Below, piece by piece: positions 37,401 to 52,168 of a stretch of 64,000 bases of DNA (positions are counted from its first letter, which is position 1; each line of letters begins with the position of its first letter). The translations under genes were made by a program, and so were the position numbers. Where the stretch lies: positions 62,001 to 126,000 of the forward strand of contig NW_026961074.1 of NCBI RefSeq assembly GCF_021018805.1, in the 5' to 3' direction. This DNA comes from Prinia subflava. Lineage: Eukaryota > Chordata > Aves > Passeriformes > Cisticolidae. The notes under the pieces were generated by a model, which saw only the letters and a program-made list of their open reading frames with translations, had not been told where the DNA came from and made no database searches.

Positions 37401-38660
37401 AACTAAACTCACCTGGCCATGTTCCTGGTGTCAGATTGTGGGAGACATTTAGCACTCCAAAATCAGCCCGAGTTCCAAAATGTGGCATCTTGCATCTGGG
37501 AGAAATCTTGAATGCCACGGCATTTTTGCAGGCCGAAGCCGAGGTGGCCGGATGAGGGTGGTGGACACGAACGGTGGCCCTTTTCCATGGGAAACTAAAC
37601 TCACCTGGCCATGTTCCTGGTGTCAGATTGTGATTGTGGGAGACATTTGGCACTCGAAAAGCAGCCCGAGTTCCAAAATGTGGCATCTTGCATCTGGGAG
37701 AAATCTTGAATATCACGGCATTTTTGCAGGCTGAAGCCGCGGTGGCCGGATGAGGGTGGTGGACACGAACGGTGGCCCTTTTCCATGGGAAACTAAACTC
37801 ACCTGGCCATGTTCCTGGTGTCAGATTGTGGGAGACATTTGGCACTCCAAAAGCAGCCCGAGTTCCAAAATGTGGCATCTTGCATGTGGGAGAAATTTAG
37901 AATATAACAGCACTTTTGCAGGCCGAAGCCGAGGTGGCCGGATGAGGGTGGTGGACACGAACGGTGGCCCTTTCCCATGGGAAACTAAACTCACCTGGCC
38001 ATGTTCCTGGTGTCAGATTGTGGGAGACATTTGGCACTCCAAAAGCAGCCCGAGTTCCAAAATGTGGCATCTTGCATCTGGGAGAAATCTTGAATGCCAC
38101 GGCATTTTTGCAGGCTGAAGCCGAGGTGGCCGGATGAGGGTGGTGGACACGAACGGTGGCCCTTTTCCATGGGAAACTAAACTCACCTGGCCATGTTCCT
38201 GGTGTCAGATTGTGGGAGACATTTGCACTCCAAAAGCAGCCCGAGTTCCAAAATGTGGCATCTTGCATCTGGGAGAAATCTTGAATATCACGGCATTTTT
38301 GCAGGCTGAAGCCGAGGTGGCCGGATGAGAGTGGTGGACACGAACGGTGGCCCTTTTCCATGGGAAACTAAACTCACCTGGCCATGTTCCTGGTGTCAGA
38401 TTGTGGGAGACATTTGGCACTCCAAAAGCAGCCTGAGTTCCAAAATGTGGCATCTTGCATCTGGGAGAAATCTTGAATATCACGGCATTTTTGCAGGCTG
38501 AAGCCGAGGTGGCCTGATGACCGTGGTGGACACGAACGGTGGCCCTTTTCCATGGGAAACTAAACTCACCTGGCCATGTTCCTGGTGTCAGATTGTGGGA
38601 GACATTTGGCACTCCAAAAGCAGCCCGAGTTCCAAAATGTGGCATCTTGCATTAGGGAGA
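34440..38660 (+). repeat. Second indel-rich patch of the array
   Basis: Small private changes cluster here: ggctgtttttgc and caggcagaag near 34451, acgtggtgctttttcc near 34504, cacgcattttt near 34642, ccaaaagtggc near 34984, catgtttcctgg near 35695, catgtttggtg near 35887 (two bases lost), gcagccgag near 36313, ggcattttgc near 36369, aaatctgtaat near 37312, aaatttagaat near 37893, acatttgcac near 38220 and cattaggg near 38650. The net drift is small because gains and losses balance. Monomer order cannot be matched over long distance as it can in the flanking blocks. Confidence 0.75.
37626..37637 (+). repeat. 6-bp micro-duplication (gattgt x 2)
   Basis: The word gattgt in tgtcagattgtgggag is doubled directly. 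It is private to this monomer and keeps the reading phase. Confidence 0.95.
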
Positions 38661-41600
38661 AATCTTGAATATCACGGCATTTTTGCAGGCCGAAGCCGAG
38701 GTGGCCGGATGAGGGTGGTGGACACGAACGGTGGCCCTTTTCCATGGGAAACTAAACTCACCTGGCCATGTTCCTGGTGTCAGATTGTGGGAGATATTTG
38801 GCACTCCAAAAGCAGCCCGAGTTCCAAAATGTGGCATCTTGCATCTGGGAGAAATCTTGAATATCACGGCATTTTTGCAGGCTGAAGCCGAGGTGGCCGG
38901 ATGAGGGTGGTGGACACGAACGGTGGTGCTTTTCCATGGGAAACTAAACTCACCTGGCCATGTTCCTGGTGTCAGATTGTGGGAGACATTTGGCACTCCA
39001 AAAGCAGCCCGAGTTCCAAAATGTGGCATCTTGCATCTGGGAGAAATCTTGAATATCACGGCATTTTTGCAGGCTGAAGCCGAGGTGGCCTGATGACCGT
39101 GGTGGACACGAACGGTGGCCTTTTTCCATGGGAAACTAAACTCACCTGGCCATGTTCCTGGTGTCAGATTGTGGGAGACATTTGGCACTCCAAAAGCAGC
39201 CCGAGTTCCAAAATGTGGCATCTTGCATCTGGGAAAAATCTTGAATATCACGGCATTTTTGCAGGCTGAAGCCGAGGTGGCCGGATGAGGGTGGTGGACA
39301 CGAACGGTGGTGCTTTTCCATGGGAAACTAAACTCACCTGGCCATGTTCCTGGTGTCAGATTGTGGGAGACATTTGGCACTCCAAAAGCAGCCCGAGTTC
39401 CAAAATGTGGCATCTTGCATCTGGGAGAAATCTTGAATATCACGGCATTTTTGCAGGCTGAAGCTGAGGTGGCCGGATGAGGGTGGTGGACACGAACGGT
39501 GGCCCTTTTCCATGGGAAACTAAACTCACCTGGCCATGTTCCTGGTGTCAGATTGTGGGAGACATTTGGCACTCCAAAAGCAGCCTGAGTTCCAAAATGT
39601 GGCATCTTGCATCTGGGAGAAATCTTGAATATCACGGCATTTTTGCAGGCTGAAGCCGAGGTGGCCGGATGAGGGTGGTGGACACGAACGGTGGCCCTTT
39701 TCCATGGGAAACTAAACTCACCTGGCCATGTTCCTGGTGTCAGATTGTGGGAGACATTTGGCACTCCAAAAGCAGCCCGAGTTCCAAAATGTGGCATCTT
39801 GCATCTGGGAGAAATCTTGAATATCACGGCATTTTTGCAGGCTGAAGCCGAGGTGGCCGGATGACAGTGGTGGACACGAACGGTGGCCCTTTTCCATGGG
39901 AAACTAAACTCACCTGGCCATGTTCCTGGTGTCAGATTGTGGGAGACATTTAGCACTCCAAAAGCAGCCCGAGTTCCAAAATGTGGCATCTTGCATCTGG
40001 GAGAAATCTTGAATGCCACGGCATTTTTGCAGGCCGAAGCCGAGGTGGCCTGATGACCGTGGTGGACACGAACGGTGGCCCTTTTCCATGGGAAACTAAA
40101 CTCACCTGGCCATGTTCCTGGTGTCAGATTGTGGGAGACATTTGGCACTCCAAAAGCAGCCCGAGTTCCAAAATGTGGCATCTTGCATCTGGGAGAAATC
40201 TTGAATATCACGGCATTTTTGCAGGCTGAAGCCGAGGTGGCCGGATGAGGGTGGTGGACACGAACGGTGGTGCTTTTCCATGGGAAACTAAACTCACCTG
40301 GCCATGTTCCTGGTGTCAGATTGTGGGAGACATTTGGCACTCCAAAAGCAGCCCGAGTTCCAAAATGTGGCATCTTGCATCTGGGAGAAATCTTGAATAT
40401 CACGGCATTTTTGGAGGCTGAAGCCGAGGTGGCCTGATGACCGTGGTGGACACGAACGGTGGCCCTTTTCCATGGGAAACTAAACTCACCTGGCCATGTT
40501 CCTGGTGTCAGATTGTGGGAGACATTTGGCACTCCAAAAGCAGCCCGAGTTCCAAAATGTGGCATCTTGCATCTGGGAGAAATCTTGAATATCACGGCAT
40601 TTTTGCAGGCTGAAGCCGAGGTGGCCGGATGAGGGTGGTGGACACGAACGGTGGCCCTTTTCCATGGGAAACTAAACTCACCTGGCCATGTTCCTGGTGT
40701 CAGATTGTGGGAGACATTTAGCACTCCAAAATCAGCCCGAGTTCCAAAATGTGGCATCTTGCATCTGGGAGAAATCTTGAATGCCACGGCATTTTTGCAG
40801 GCTGAAGCCGAGGTGGCCGGATGAGGGTGGTGGACACGAACGGTGGCCCTTTTCCATGGGAAACTAAACTCACCTGGCCATGTTCCTGGTGTCAGATTGT
40901 GGGAGACATTTGGCACTCCAAAAGCAGCCTGAGTTCCAAAATGTGGCATCTTGCATCTGGGAGAAATCTTGAATATCACGGCATTTTTGCAGGCTGAAGC
41001 CGAGGTGGCCGGATGAGGGTGGTGGACACGAACGGTGGTGCTTTTCCATGGGAAACTAAACTCACCTGGCCATGTTCCTGGTGTCAGATTGTGGGAGACA
41101 TTTGGCACTCCAAAAGCAGCCCGAGTTCCAAAATGTGGCATCTTGCATCTGGGAGAAATCTTGAATGCCACGGCATTTTTGCAGGCTGAAGCCGAGGTGG
41201 CCGGATGAGGGTGGTGGACACGAACGGTGGCCCTTTTCCATGGGAAACTAAACTCACCTGGCCATGTTCCTGGTGTCAGATTGTGGGAGACATTTGGCAC
41301 TCCAAAAGCAGCCCGAGTTCCAAAATGTGGCATCTTGCATCTGGGAGAAATCTTGAATATCACGGCATTTTTGCAGGCTGAAGCCGAGGTGGCCGGATGA
41401 GGGTGGTGGACACGAACGGTGGTGCTTTTCCATGGGAAACTAAACTCACCTGGCCATGTTCCTGGTGTCAGATTGTGGGAGACATTTGGCACTCCAAAAG
41501 CAGCCTGAGTTCCAAAATGTGGCATCTTGCATCTGGGAGAAATCTTGAATATCACGGCATTTTTGCAGGCTGAAGCCGAGGTGGCCGGATGAGGGTGGTG

Positions 41601-42358
41601 GACACGAACGGTGGCCCTTTTCCATGGGAAACTAAACTCACCTGGCCATGTTCCTGGTGTCAGATTGTGGGAGACATTTGGCACTCCAAAAGCAGCCCGA
41701 GTTCCAAAATGTGGCATCTTGCATCTGGGAGAAATCTTGAATATCACGGCATTTTTGCAGGCTGAAGCCGAGGTGGCCTGATGACCGTGGTGGACACGAA
41801 CGGTGGCCCTTTTCCATGGGAAACTAAACTCACCTGGCCATGTTCCTGGTGTCAGATTGTGGGAGACATTTGGCACTCCAAAAGCAGCCCGAGTTCCAAA
41901 ATGTGGCATCTTGCATCTGGGAGAAATCTTGAATATCACGGCATTTTTGCAGGCTGAAGCCGAGGTGGCCGGATGAGGGTGGTGGACACGAACGGTGGCC
42001 CTTTTCCATGGGAAACTAAACTCACCTGGCCATGTTCCTGGTGTCAGATTGTGGGAGACATTTAGCACTCCAAAAGCAGCCCGAGTTCCAAAATGTGGCA
42101 TCTTGCATCTGGGAGAAATCTTGAATGCCACGGCATTTTTGCAGGCCGAAGCCGAGGTGGCCGGATGAGGGTGGTGGACACGAACGGTGGCCCTTTTCCA
42201 TGGGAAACTAAACTCACCTGGCCATGTTCCTGGTGTCAGATTGTGGGAGACATTTGGCACTCCAAAAGCAGCCCGAGTTCCAAAATGTGGCATCTTGCAT
42301 CTGGGAGAAATCTTGAATATCACGGCATTTTTGCAGGCTGAAGCCGAGGTGGCCGGAT

Positions 42359-42378
42359 GAGGGTTGTGGACTCGAACG
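42359..42378 (+). repeat. Marker monomer gggttgtggactcg, copy 1
   Basis: Two linked substitutions (ggttgtgg and gactcg in place of ggtggtgg and gacacg) mark this monomer. The pair recurs at about 44471 (11 monomers later) and 49464 (26 monomers plus 1 bp after that), always together. Confidence 0.85.
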
Positions 42379-44470
42379 GTGGTGCTTTTCCATGGGAAAC
42401 TAAACTCACCTGGCCATGTTCCTGGTGTCAGATTGTGGGAGACATTTGGCACTTTAAAAGCAGGCCGAGTTCCAAAATGTGGCATCTTGCATCTGGGAGA
42501 AATCTTGAATATCACGGCATTTTTGCAGGCTGAAGCCGAGGTGGCCGGATGAGGGTGGTGGACCCGAACGGTGGCCCTTTTCCATGGGAAACTAAACTCA
42601 CCTGGCCATGTTCCTGGTGTCAGATTGTGGGAGACATTTGGCACTCCAAAAGCAGCCCGAGTTCCAAAATGTGGCATCTTGCATCTGGGAGAAATCTTGA
42701 ATATCACGGCATTTTTGCAGGCTGAAGCCGAGGTGGCCGGATGAGGGTGGTGGACACGAACGGTGGCCCTTTTCCATGGGAAACTAAACTCACCTGGCCA
42801 TGTTCCTGGTGTCAGATTGTAGGAGACATTTGGCACTCCAAAAGCAGCCTGAGTTCCAAAATGTGGCATCTTGCATCTGGGAGAAATCTTGAATATCACG
42901 GCATTTTTGCAGGCTGAATCCGAGGTGGCCGGATGAGGGTGGTGGACACGAACGGTGGCCCTTTTCCATGGGAAACTAAACTCACCTGGCCATGTTCCTG
43001 GTGTCAGATTGTGGGAGACATTTGGCACTCCAAAAGCAGCCTGAGTTCCAAAATGTGGCATCTTGCATCTGGGAGAAATCTTGAACGCCACGGCATTTTT
43101 GCAGGCCGAAGCCGAGGTGGCCAGATGAGGGTGGTGGACACGAACGGTGGCCCTTTTCCATGGGAAACTAAACTCACCTGGCCATGTTCCTGGTGTCAGA
43201 TTGTGGGAGACATTTGGCACTTCAAAAGCAGCCCGAGTTCCAAAATGTGGCATCTTGCATCTGGGAGAAATCTTGAATATCACGGCATTTTTGCAGGCTG
43301 AAGCCGAGGTGGCCGGATGAGGGTGGTGGACACGAACGGTGGCCCTTTTCCATGGGAAACTAAACTCACCTGGCCATGTTCCTGGAATCAGATTGTGGGA
43401 GACATTTGGCACTCCAAAAGCAGCCTGAGTTCCAAAATGTGGCATCTTGCATGTGGGAGAAATCTTGAATATCACGGCATTTTTGCAGGCTGAATCCGAG
43501 GTGGCCTGATGACCATGGTGGACACGAACGGTGGCCCTTTTCCATGGGAAACTAAACTCACCTGGCCATGTTCCTGGTGTCAGATTGTGGGAGACATTTG
43601 GCACTCCAAAAGCAGCCCGAGTTCCAAAATGTGGCATCTTGCATCTGGGAGAAATCTTGAATATCACGGCATTTTTGCAGGCTGAAGCCGAGGTGTCCGG
43701 ATGAGGGTGGTGGACACGAACGGTGGCCCTTTCCCATGGGAAACTAAACTCACCTGGCCATGTTCCTGGTGTCAGATTGTGGGAGACATTTGGCACTCCA
43801 AAAGCAGCCCGAGTTCCAAAATGTGGCATCTTGCATCTGGGAGAAATCTTGAATGCCACGGCATTTTTGCAGGCCGAAGCCGAGGTGGCCGGATGAGGGT
43901 GGTGGACACGAACGGTGGCCCTTTTCCATGGGAAACTAAACTCACCTGGCCATGTTCCTGGTGTCAGATTGTGGGAGACATTTAGCACTCGAAAATCAGC
44001 CCGAGTTCCAAAATGTGGCATCTTGCATCTGGGAGAAATCTTGAATGCCACGGCACTTTTGCAGGCTGAAGCCGAGGTGGCCGGATGAGGGTGGTGGACA
44101 CGAACGGTGGCCCTTTTCCATGGGAAACTAAACTCACCTGGCCATGTTCCTGGTGTCAGATTGTGGGAGACATTTGGCACTCCAAAAGCAGCCCGAGTTC
44201 CAAAATGTGGCATCTTGCATGTGGGAGAAATCTTGAATATAACCGCATTTTTGCAGGCTGAAGCCGAGGTGGCCGGATGAGGGTGGTGGACACGAACGGT
44301 GGCCCTTTTCCATGGGAAACTAAACTCACCTGGCCATGTTCCTGGTGTCAGATTGTGGGAGACATTTGGCACTCCAAAAGCAGCCCGAGTTCCAAAATGT
44401 GGCATCTTGCATCTGGGAGAAATCTTGAATGCCACGGCATTTTTGCAGGCTGAAGCCGAGGTGGCCGGAT

Positions 44471-44490
44471 GAGGGTTGTGGACTCGAACG
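44471..44490 (+). repeat. Marker monomer gggttgtggactcg, copy 2
   Basis: Same linked pair of substitutions as at 42359, but followed by ggtggccc here and by ggtggtgc in copy 1, so the linked tract is short. Confidence 0.85.
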
Positions 44491-47400
44491 GTGGCCCTTT
44501 TCCATGGGAAACTAAACTCACCTGGCCATGTTCCTGGTGTCAGATTGTGGGAGACATTTGGCACTCCAAAAGCAGCCCGAGTTCCAAAATGTGGCATCTT
44601 GCATCTGGGAGAAATCTTGAATATCACGGCATTTTTGCAGGCTGAAGCCGAGGTGGCCGGATGAGGGTGGTGGACACGAACGGTGGCCCTTTTCCATGGG
44701 AAACTAAACTCACCTGGCCATGTTCCTGGTGTCAGATTGTGGGAGACATTTGGCACTCCAAAAGCAGCCCGAGTTCCAAAATGTGGCATCTTGCATCTGG
44801 GAGAAATCTTGAATATCACGGCATTTTTGCAGGCTTAATCCGAGGTGGCCGGATGAGGGTGGTGGACACGAACGGTGGTGCTTTTCCATGGGAAACTAAA
44901 CTCACCTGGCCATGTTCCTGGTGTCAGATTGTGGGAGACATTTGGCACTCCAAAAGCAGCCCAAGTTCCAAAATGTGGCATCTTGCATCTGGGAGAAATC
45001 TTGAATATCACGGCATTTTTGCAGGCTGAAGCCGAGGTGGCCGGATGAGGGTGGTGGACACGAACGGTGGCCCTTTTCCATGGGAAACTAAACTCACCTG
45101 GCCATGTTCCTGGTGTCAGATTGTGGGAGACATTTGGCACTCCAAAAGCAGCCTGAGTTCCAAAATGTGGCATCTTGCATCTGGGAGAAATCTTGAATAT
45201 CACGGCATTTTTGCAGGCTGAAGCCGAGCTGGCCTGATGACCGTGGTGGACACGAACGGTGGCCCTTTTCCATGGGAAACTAAACTCACCTGGCCATGTT
45301 CCTGGTGTCAGATTGTGGGAGACATTTGGCACTCCAAAAGCAGCCCGAGTTCCAAAATGTGGCATCTTGCATCTGGGAGAAATCTTGAATATCACGGCAT
45401 TTTTGCAGGCTGAAGCCGAGGTGGCCGGATGAGGGTGGTGGACACGAACGGTGGCCCTTTTCCATGGGAAACTAAACTCACCTGGCCATGTTCCTGGTGT
45501 CAGATTGTGGGAGACATTTGGCACTCCAAAAGCAGCCCGAGTTCCAAAATGTGGCATCTTGCATCTGGGAGAAATCTTGAATATCACGGCATTTTTGCAG
45601 GCTGAAGCCGAGGTGGCCGGATGAGGGTGGTGGACACGAACGGTGGCCCTTTTCCATGGGAAACTAAACTCACCTGGCCATGTTCCTGGTGTCAGATTGT
45701 GGGAGACATTTGGCACTCCAAAAGCAGCCCGAGTTCCAAAATGTGGCATCTTGCATCTGGGAGAAATCTTGAATATCACGGCATTTTTGCAGGCTGAAGC
45801 CGAGGTGTCCGGATGAGGGTGGTGGACACGAACGGTGGCCCTTTTCCATAGGAAACTAAACTCACCTGGCCATGTTCCTGGTGTCAGATTGTAGGAGACA
45901 TTTGGCACTCCAAAAGCAGCCCGAGTTCCAAAATGTGGCATCTTGCATCTGGGAGAAATCTTGAATATCACGGCATTTTTGCAGGCTGAAGCCGAGGTGG
46001 CCGGATGAGGGTGGTGGACACGAACGGTGGCCCTTTTCCATGGGAAACTAAACTCACCTGGCCATGTTCCTGGTGTCAGATTGTGGGAGACATTTGGCAC
46101 TCCAAAAGCAGCCCGAGTTCCAAAATGTGGCATCTTGCATCTGGGAGAAATCTTGAATATCACGGCATTTTTGCAGGCTGAAGCCGAGGTGGCCGGATGA
46201 GGGTGGTGGACACGAACGGTGGCCCTTTTCCATGGGAAACTAAACTCACCTGGCCATGTTCCTGGTGTCAGATTGTGGGAGACATTTGGCACTCCAAAAG
46301 CAGTTCGAGTTCCAAAATGTGGCATCTTGCATCTGGGAGAAATCTGGAATATCACGGCATTTTTTGTAGGCTGAAGCCGAGGTGGCCGGATGAGGGTGGT
46401 GGACACGAACGGTGGCCCTTTTCCATGGGAAACTAAACTCACCTGGCCATGTTCCTGGTGTCAGATTGTGGGAGACATTTGGCACTCCAAAAGCAGCCCG
46501 AGTTCCAAAATGTGGCATCTTGCATCTGGGAGAAATCTTGAATATCACGGCATTTTTGCAGGCTGAAGCCGAGGTGTCCGGATGAGGGTGGTGGACACGA
46601 ACGGTGGCCCTTTTCCATGGGAAACTAAACTCACCTGGCCATGTTCCTGGTGTCAGATTGTGGGAGACATTTGGCACTCCAAAAGCAGCCCGAGTTCCAA
46701 AATGTGGCATCTTGCATCTGGGAGAAATCTTGAATGCCACGGCATTTTTGCAGGCCGAAGCCGAGGTGGCCGGATGAGGGTGGTGGACACGAACGGTGGC
46801 CCTTTTCCATGGGAAACTAAACTCACCTGGCCATGTTCCTGGTGTCAGATTGTGGGAGACATTTGGCACTCCAAAAGCAGCCGAGTTCCAAAATGTGGCA
46901 TCTTGCATCTGGCAGAAATCTTGAATATCACGGCATTTTTGCAGGCTGAAGCCGAGGTGGCCGGATGAGGGTGGTGGACACGAACGGTGGCCCTTTTCCA
47001 TGGGAAACTAAACTCACCTGGCCATGTTCCTGGTGTCAGATTGTGGGAGACATTTGGCACTCCAAAAGCAGCCCGAGTTCCAAAATGTGGCATCTTGCAT
47101 CTGGGAGAAATCTTGAATATCACGGCATTTTTGCAGGCTGAAGCCGAGGTGTCCGGATGAGGGTGGTGGACACGAACGGTGGCCCTTTTCCATGGGAAAC
47201 TAAACTCACCTGGCCATGTTCCTGGTGTCAGATTGTGGGAGACATTTAGCACTCCAAAAGCAGCCTGAGTTCCAAAATGTGGCATCTTGCATCTGGGAGA
47301 AATCTTGAATGCCACGGCATTTTTGCAGGCCGAAGCCGAGGTGGCCGGATGAGGGTGGTGGACACGAACGGTGGCCCTTTTCCATGGGAAACTAAACTCA

Positions 47401-49463
47401 CCTGGCCATGTTCCTGGTGTCAGATTGTGGGAGACATTTGGCACTCCAAAAGCAGCCTGAGTTCCAAAATGTGGCATCTTGCATCTGGGAGAAATCTTGA
47501 ATATCACGGCATTTTTGCAGGCTGAAGCCGAGGTGGCCGGATGAGGGTGGTGGACACGAACGGTGGTGCTTTTCCATGGGAAACTAAACTCACCTGGCCA
47601 TGTTCCTGGTGTCAGATTGTGGGAGACATTTGGCACTCCAAAAGCAGCCCGAGTTCCAAAATGTGGCATCTTGCATCTGGGAGAAATCTTGAATATCACG
47701 GCATTTTTGCAGGCTGAAGCCGAGGTGGCCTGATGACCGTGGTGGACACGAACGGTGGCTCTTTTCCATGGGAAACTAAACTCACCTGGCCATGTTCCTG
47801 GTGTCAGATTGTGGGAGACATTTAGCACTCCAAAAGCAGCCCGAGTTCCAAAATGTGGCATCTTGCATCTGGGAGAAATCTTGAATGCCACGGCATTTTT
47901 GCAGGCTGAAGCCGAGGTGGCCGGATGAGGGTGGTGGACACGAACGGTGGCCCTTTTCCATGGGAAACTAAACTCACCTGGCCATGTTCCTGGTGTCAGA
48001 TTGTGGGAGACATTTAGCACTCCAAAATCAGCCCGAGTTCCAAAATGTGGCATCTTGCATCTGGGAGAAATCTTGAATGCCACGGCATTTTTGCAGGCTG
48101 AAGCCGAGGTGGCCGGATGAGGGTGGTGGACACGAACGGTGGCCCTTTTCCATGGGAAACTAAACTCACCTGGCCATGTTCCTGGTGTCAGATTGTGGGA
48201 GACATTTGGCACTCCAAAAGCAGCCCGAGTTCCAAAATGTGGCATCTTGCATCTGGGAGAAATCTTGAATATCACGGCATTTTTGCAGGCTGAAGCCGAG
48301 GTGGCCAGATGAGGGTGGTGGACACAAACGGTGGCCCTTTTCCATGGGAAACGAAACTCACCTGGCCATGTTCCTGGTGTCAGATTGTGGGAGACATTTG
48401 GCACTCCAAAAGCAGCCCGAGTTCCAAAATGTGGCATCTTGCATCTGGGAGAAATCTTGAACGCCACGGAATTTTTTGAAGGCTGAAGCCGAGGTGGCCG
48501 GATGAGGGTGGTGGACACGAACGGTGGCCCTTTTCCATGGGAAACTAAACTCACCTGGCCATGTTCCTGGTGTCAGATTGTGGGAGACATTTGGCACTCC
48601 AAAAGCAGCCCGAGTTCCAAAATGTGGCATCTTGCATCTGGGAGAAATCTTGAATATCACGGCATTTTTGCAGGCTGAAGCCGAGGTGGCCGGATGAGGG
48701 TGGTGGACACGAACGGTGGTGCTTTTCCATGGGAAACTAAACTCACCTGGCCATGTTCCTGGTGTCAGATTGTGGGAAACATTTGGCACTCCAAAAGCAG
48801 CCCGAGTTCCAAAATGTGGCATCTTGCATCTGGGAGAAATCTTGAATATCACGGCATTTTTGCAGGCTGAAGCCGAGGTGGCCAGATGAGGGTGGTGGAC
48901 ACGAACGGTGGCCCTTTTCCATGGGAAACTAAACTCACCTGGCCATGTTCCTGGTGTCAGATTGTGGGAGACATTTGGCACTCCAAAAGCAGCCCGAGTT
49001 CCAAAATGTGGCATCTTGCATCTGGGAGAAATCTTGAATATCACGGCATTTTTGCAGGCTGAAGCCGAGGTGGCCGGATGAGGGTGGTGGACACGAACGG
49101 TGGCCCTTTTCCATGGGAAACTAAACTCACCTGGCCATGTTCCTGGTGTCAGATTGTGGGAGACATTTAGCACTCCAAAAGCAGCCCGAGTTCCAAAATG
49201 TGGCATCTTGCATCTGGGAGAAATCTTGAATATCACGGCACTTTTGCAGGCTGAAGCCGAGGTGGCCGGATGAGGGTGGTGGACACGAACGGTGGCCCTT
49301 TTCCATGGGAAACTAAACTCACCTGGCCATGTTCCTGGTGTCAGATTGTGGGAGACATTTGGCACTCCAAAAGCAGCCCGAGTTCCAAAATGTGGCATCT
49401 TGCATCTGGGAGAAATCTTGAATATCACGGCATTTTTGCAGGCTGAAGCCGAGGTGGCCGGAT

Positions 49464-49483
49464 GAGGGTTGTGGACTCGAACG
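49464..49483 (+). repeat. Marker monomer gggttgtggactcg, copy 3
   Basis: Same linked pair, followed by ggtggccc as in copy 2. Confidence 0.85.
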
Positions 49484-51572
49484 GTGGCCCTTTTCCATGG
49501 GAAACTAAACTCACCTGGCCATGTTCCTGGTGTCAGATTGTGGGAGACATTTGGCACTCCAAAAGCAGCCCGAGTTCCAAAATGTGGCATCTTGCATCTG
49601 GGAGAAATCTTGAATATCACGGCATTTTTGCAGGCTGAAGCCGAGGTGGCCGGATGAGGGTGGTGGACACGAACGGTGGCCCTTTTCCATGGGAAACTAA
49701 ACTCACCTGGCCATGTTCCTGGTGTCAGATTGTGGGAGACATTTGGCACTCCAAAAGCAGCCCGAGTTCCAAAATGTGGCATCTAGGATCTGGGAGAAAT
49801 CTTGAATATCACGGCATTTTTGCAGGCTGAAGCCGAGGTGGCCGGATGAGGGTGGTGGACACGAACGGTGGCCCTTTTCCATGGGAAACTAAACTCACCT
49901 GGCCATGTTCCTGGTGTCAGATTGTGGGAGACATTTGGCACTCCAAAAGCAGCCCGAGTTCCAAAATGTGGCATCTTGCATCTGGGAGAAATCTTGAATA
50001 TCACGGCATTTTTGCAGGCTGAAGCCGAGGTGGCCGGATGAGGGTGGTGGACACGAACGGTGGTGCTTTTCCATGGGAAACTAAACTCACCTGGCCATGT
50101 TCCTGGTGTCAGATTGTGGGAGACATTTGGCACTCCAAAAGCAGCCTGAGTTCCAAAATGTGGCATCTTGCATCTGGGAGAAATCTTGAATATCACGGCA
50201 TTTTTGCAGGCTGAAGCCGAGGTGGCCGGATGAGGGTGGTGGACACGAACGGTGGCCCTTTTCCATGGGAAACTAAACTCACCTGGCCATGTTCCTGGTG
50301 TCAGATTGTGGGAGACATTTGGCACTCCAAAAGCAGCCCGAGTTCCAAAATGTGGCATCTTGCATCTGGGAGAAATCTTGAATATCACAGCACTTTTGCA
50401 GGCTGAAGCCGAGGTGGCCGGATGAGGGTGGTGGACACGAACGGTGGCCCTTTTCCATGGGAAACTAAACTCACCTGGCCATGTTCCTGGTGTCAGATTG
50501 TGGGAGACATTTGGCACTCCAAAAGCAGCCCGAGTTCCAAAATGTGGCATCTTGCATCTGGGAGAAATCTTGAATGCCACGGCTTTTTTGCAGGCTGAAG
50601 CCGAGGTGGCCGGATGAGGGTGGTGGACACGAACGGTGGCCCTTTTCCATGGGAAACTAAACTCACCTGGCCATGTTCCTGGTGTCAGATTGTGGGAGAC
50701 ATTTGGCACTCCAAAAGCAGCCTGAGTTCCAAAATGTGGCATCTTGCATGTGGGAGAAATCTTGAATATCACGGCATTTTTGCAGGCTGAAGCCGAGGTG
50801 TCCGGATGAGGGTGGTGGACACGAACGGTGGCCCTTTTCCATGGGAAACTAAACTCACCTGGCCATGTTCCTGGTGTCAGATTGTGGGAGACATTTGGCA
50901 CTCCAAAAGCAGCCCGAGTTCCAAAATGTGGCATCTTGCATCTGGGAGAAATCTCGAATGCCACGGCTTTTTTGCTGGCCGAAGCCGAGGTGGCCGGATG
51001 AGGGTGGTGGACACGAACGGTGGCCCTTTTCCATGGGAAACTAAACTCACCTGGCCATGTTCCTGGTGTCAGATTGTGGGAGACATTTGGCACTCGAAAA
51101 GCAGCCCGAGTTCCAAAATGTGGCATCTTGCATCTGGGAGAAATCTTGAATATCACGGCATTTTTGCAGGCTGAAGCCGAGGTGGCCGGATGAGGGTGGT
51201 GGACACGAACGGTGGCCCTTTTCCATGGGAAACTAAACTCACCTGGCCATGTTCCTGGTGTCAGATTGTGGGAGACATTTGGCACTCCAAAAGCAGCCCG
51301 AGTTCCAAAATGTGGCATCTTGCATCTGGGAGAAATCTTGAATATCACGGCATTTTTGCAGGCTGAAGCCGAGGTGGCCGGATGAGGGTGGTGGACACGA
51401 ACGGTGGCCCTTTTCCATGGGAAACTAAACTCACCTGGCCATGTTCCTGGTGTCAGATTGTGGGAGACATTTGGCACTCCAAAAGCAGCCCGAGTTCCAA
51501 AATGTGGCATCTTGCATCTGGGAGAAATCTTGAATATCACGGCATTTTTGCAGGCTGAAGCCGAGGTGGCCG

Positions 51573-52145
51573 GATGAGGGTGGTGGACACGAACGGTGGC
51601 CCTTTTCCATGGGAGACTAAACTCACCTGGCCATGTTCCTGGTGTCAGATTGTGGGAGACATTTAGCACTCCAAAATCAGCCTGAGTTCCAAAATGTGGC
51701 ATCTTGCATGTGGGAAAAATCTTGAATATCACGGCATTTTTGCAGGCCGAAGCCGAGGTGGCCGGATGAGGGTGGTGGACACGAACGGTGGCCCTTTTCC
51801 ATGGGAAACTAAACTCACCTGGCCATGTTCCTGGTGTCAGATTGTGGGAGACATTTGGCACTCCAAAAGCAGCCTGAGTTCCAAAATGTGGCATCTTGCA
51901 TCTGGGAGAAATCTTGAATATCACGGCACTTTTGCAGGCTGAAGCCGAGGTGGCCGGATGAGGGTGGTGGACACGAACGGTGGCCCTTTTCCATGGGAGA
52001 CTAAACTCACCTGGCCATGTTCCTGGTGTCAGATTGTGGGAGACATTTAGCACTCCAAAAGCAGCCCGAGTTCCAAAATGTGGCATCTTGCATGTGGGAA
52101 AAATCTTGAATATCACGGCATTTTTGCAGGCTGAAGCCGAGGTGG
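51573..52145 (+). repeat. Dimer duplication (384 bp)
   Basis: The variants gggagactaaac (51611 and 51995), tttagcac (near 51663 and 52047) and catgtgggaaaaatc (near 51709 and 52093) repeat exactly two monomers apart. The copies differ by aaatcagcctgag versus aaagcagcccgag. Confidence 0.85.
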
Positions 52146-52168
52146 CCGGATGAGGGTGGTGGACACGA

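Larger units (their letters stand above)
38660..51600 (+). repeat. Regular array segment with interspersed variant monomers
   Basis: The landmark phase is +33 at 38639, +33 at 42287 and +34 at 49776, so length is almost constant over about 11 kb. Monomers are mostly consensus-like, with tgatgaccg, ggtggtgc, tttagcac and gaatgccac variants scattered among them. No long tandem higher-order duplication stands out by eye, although individual marked monomers recur. Confidence 0.8.
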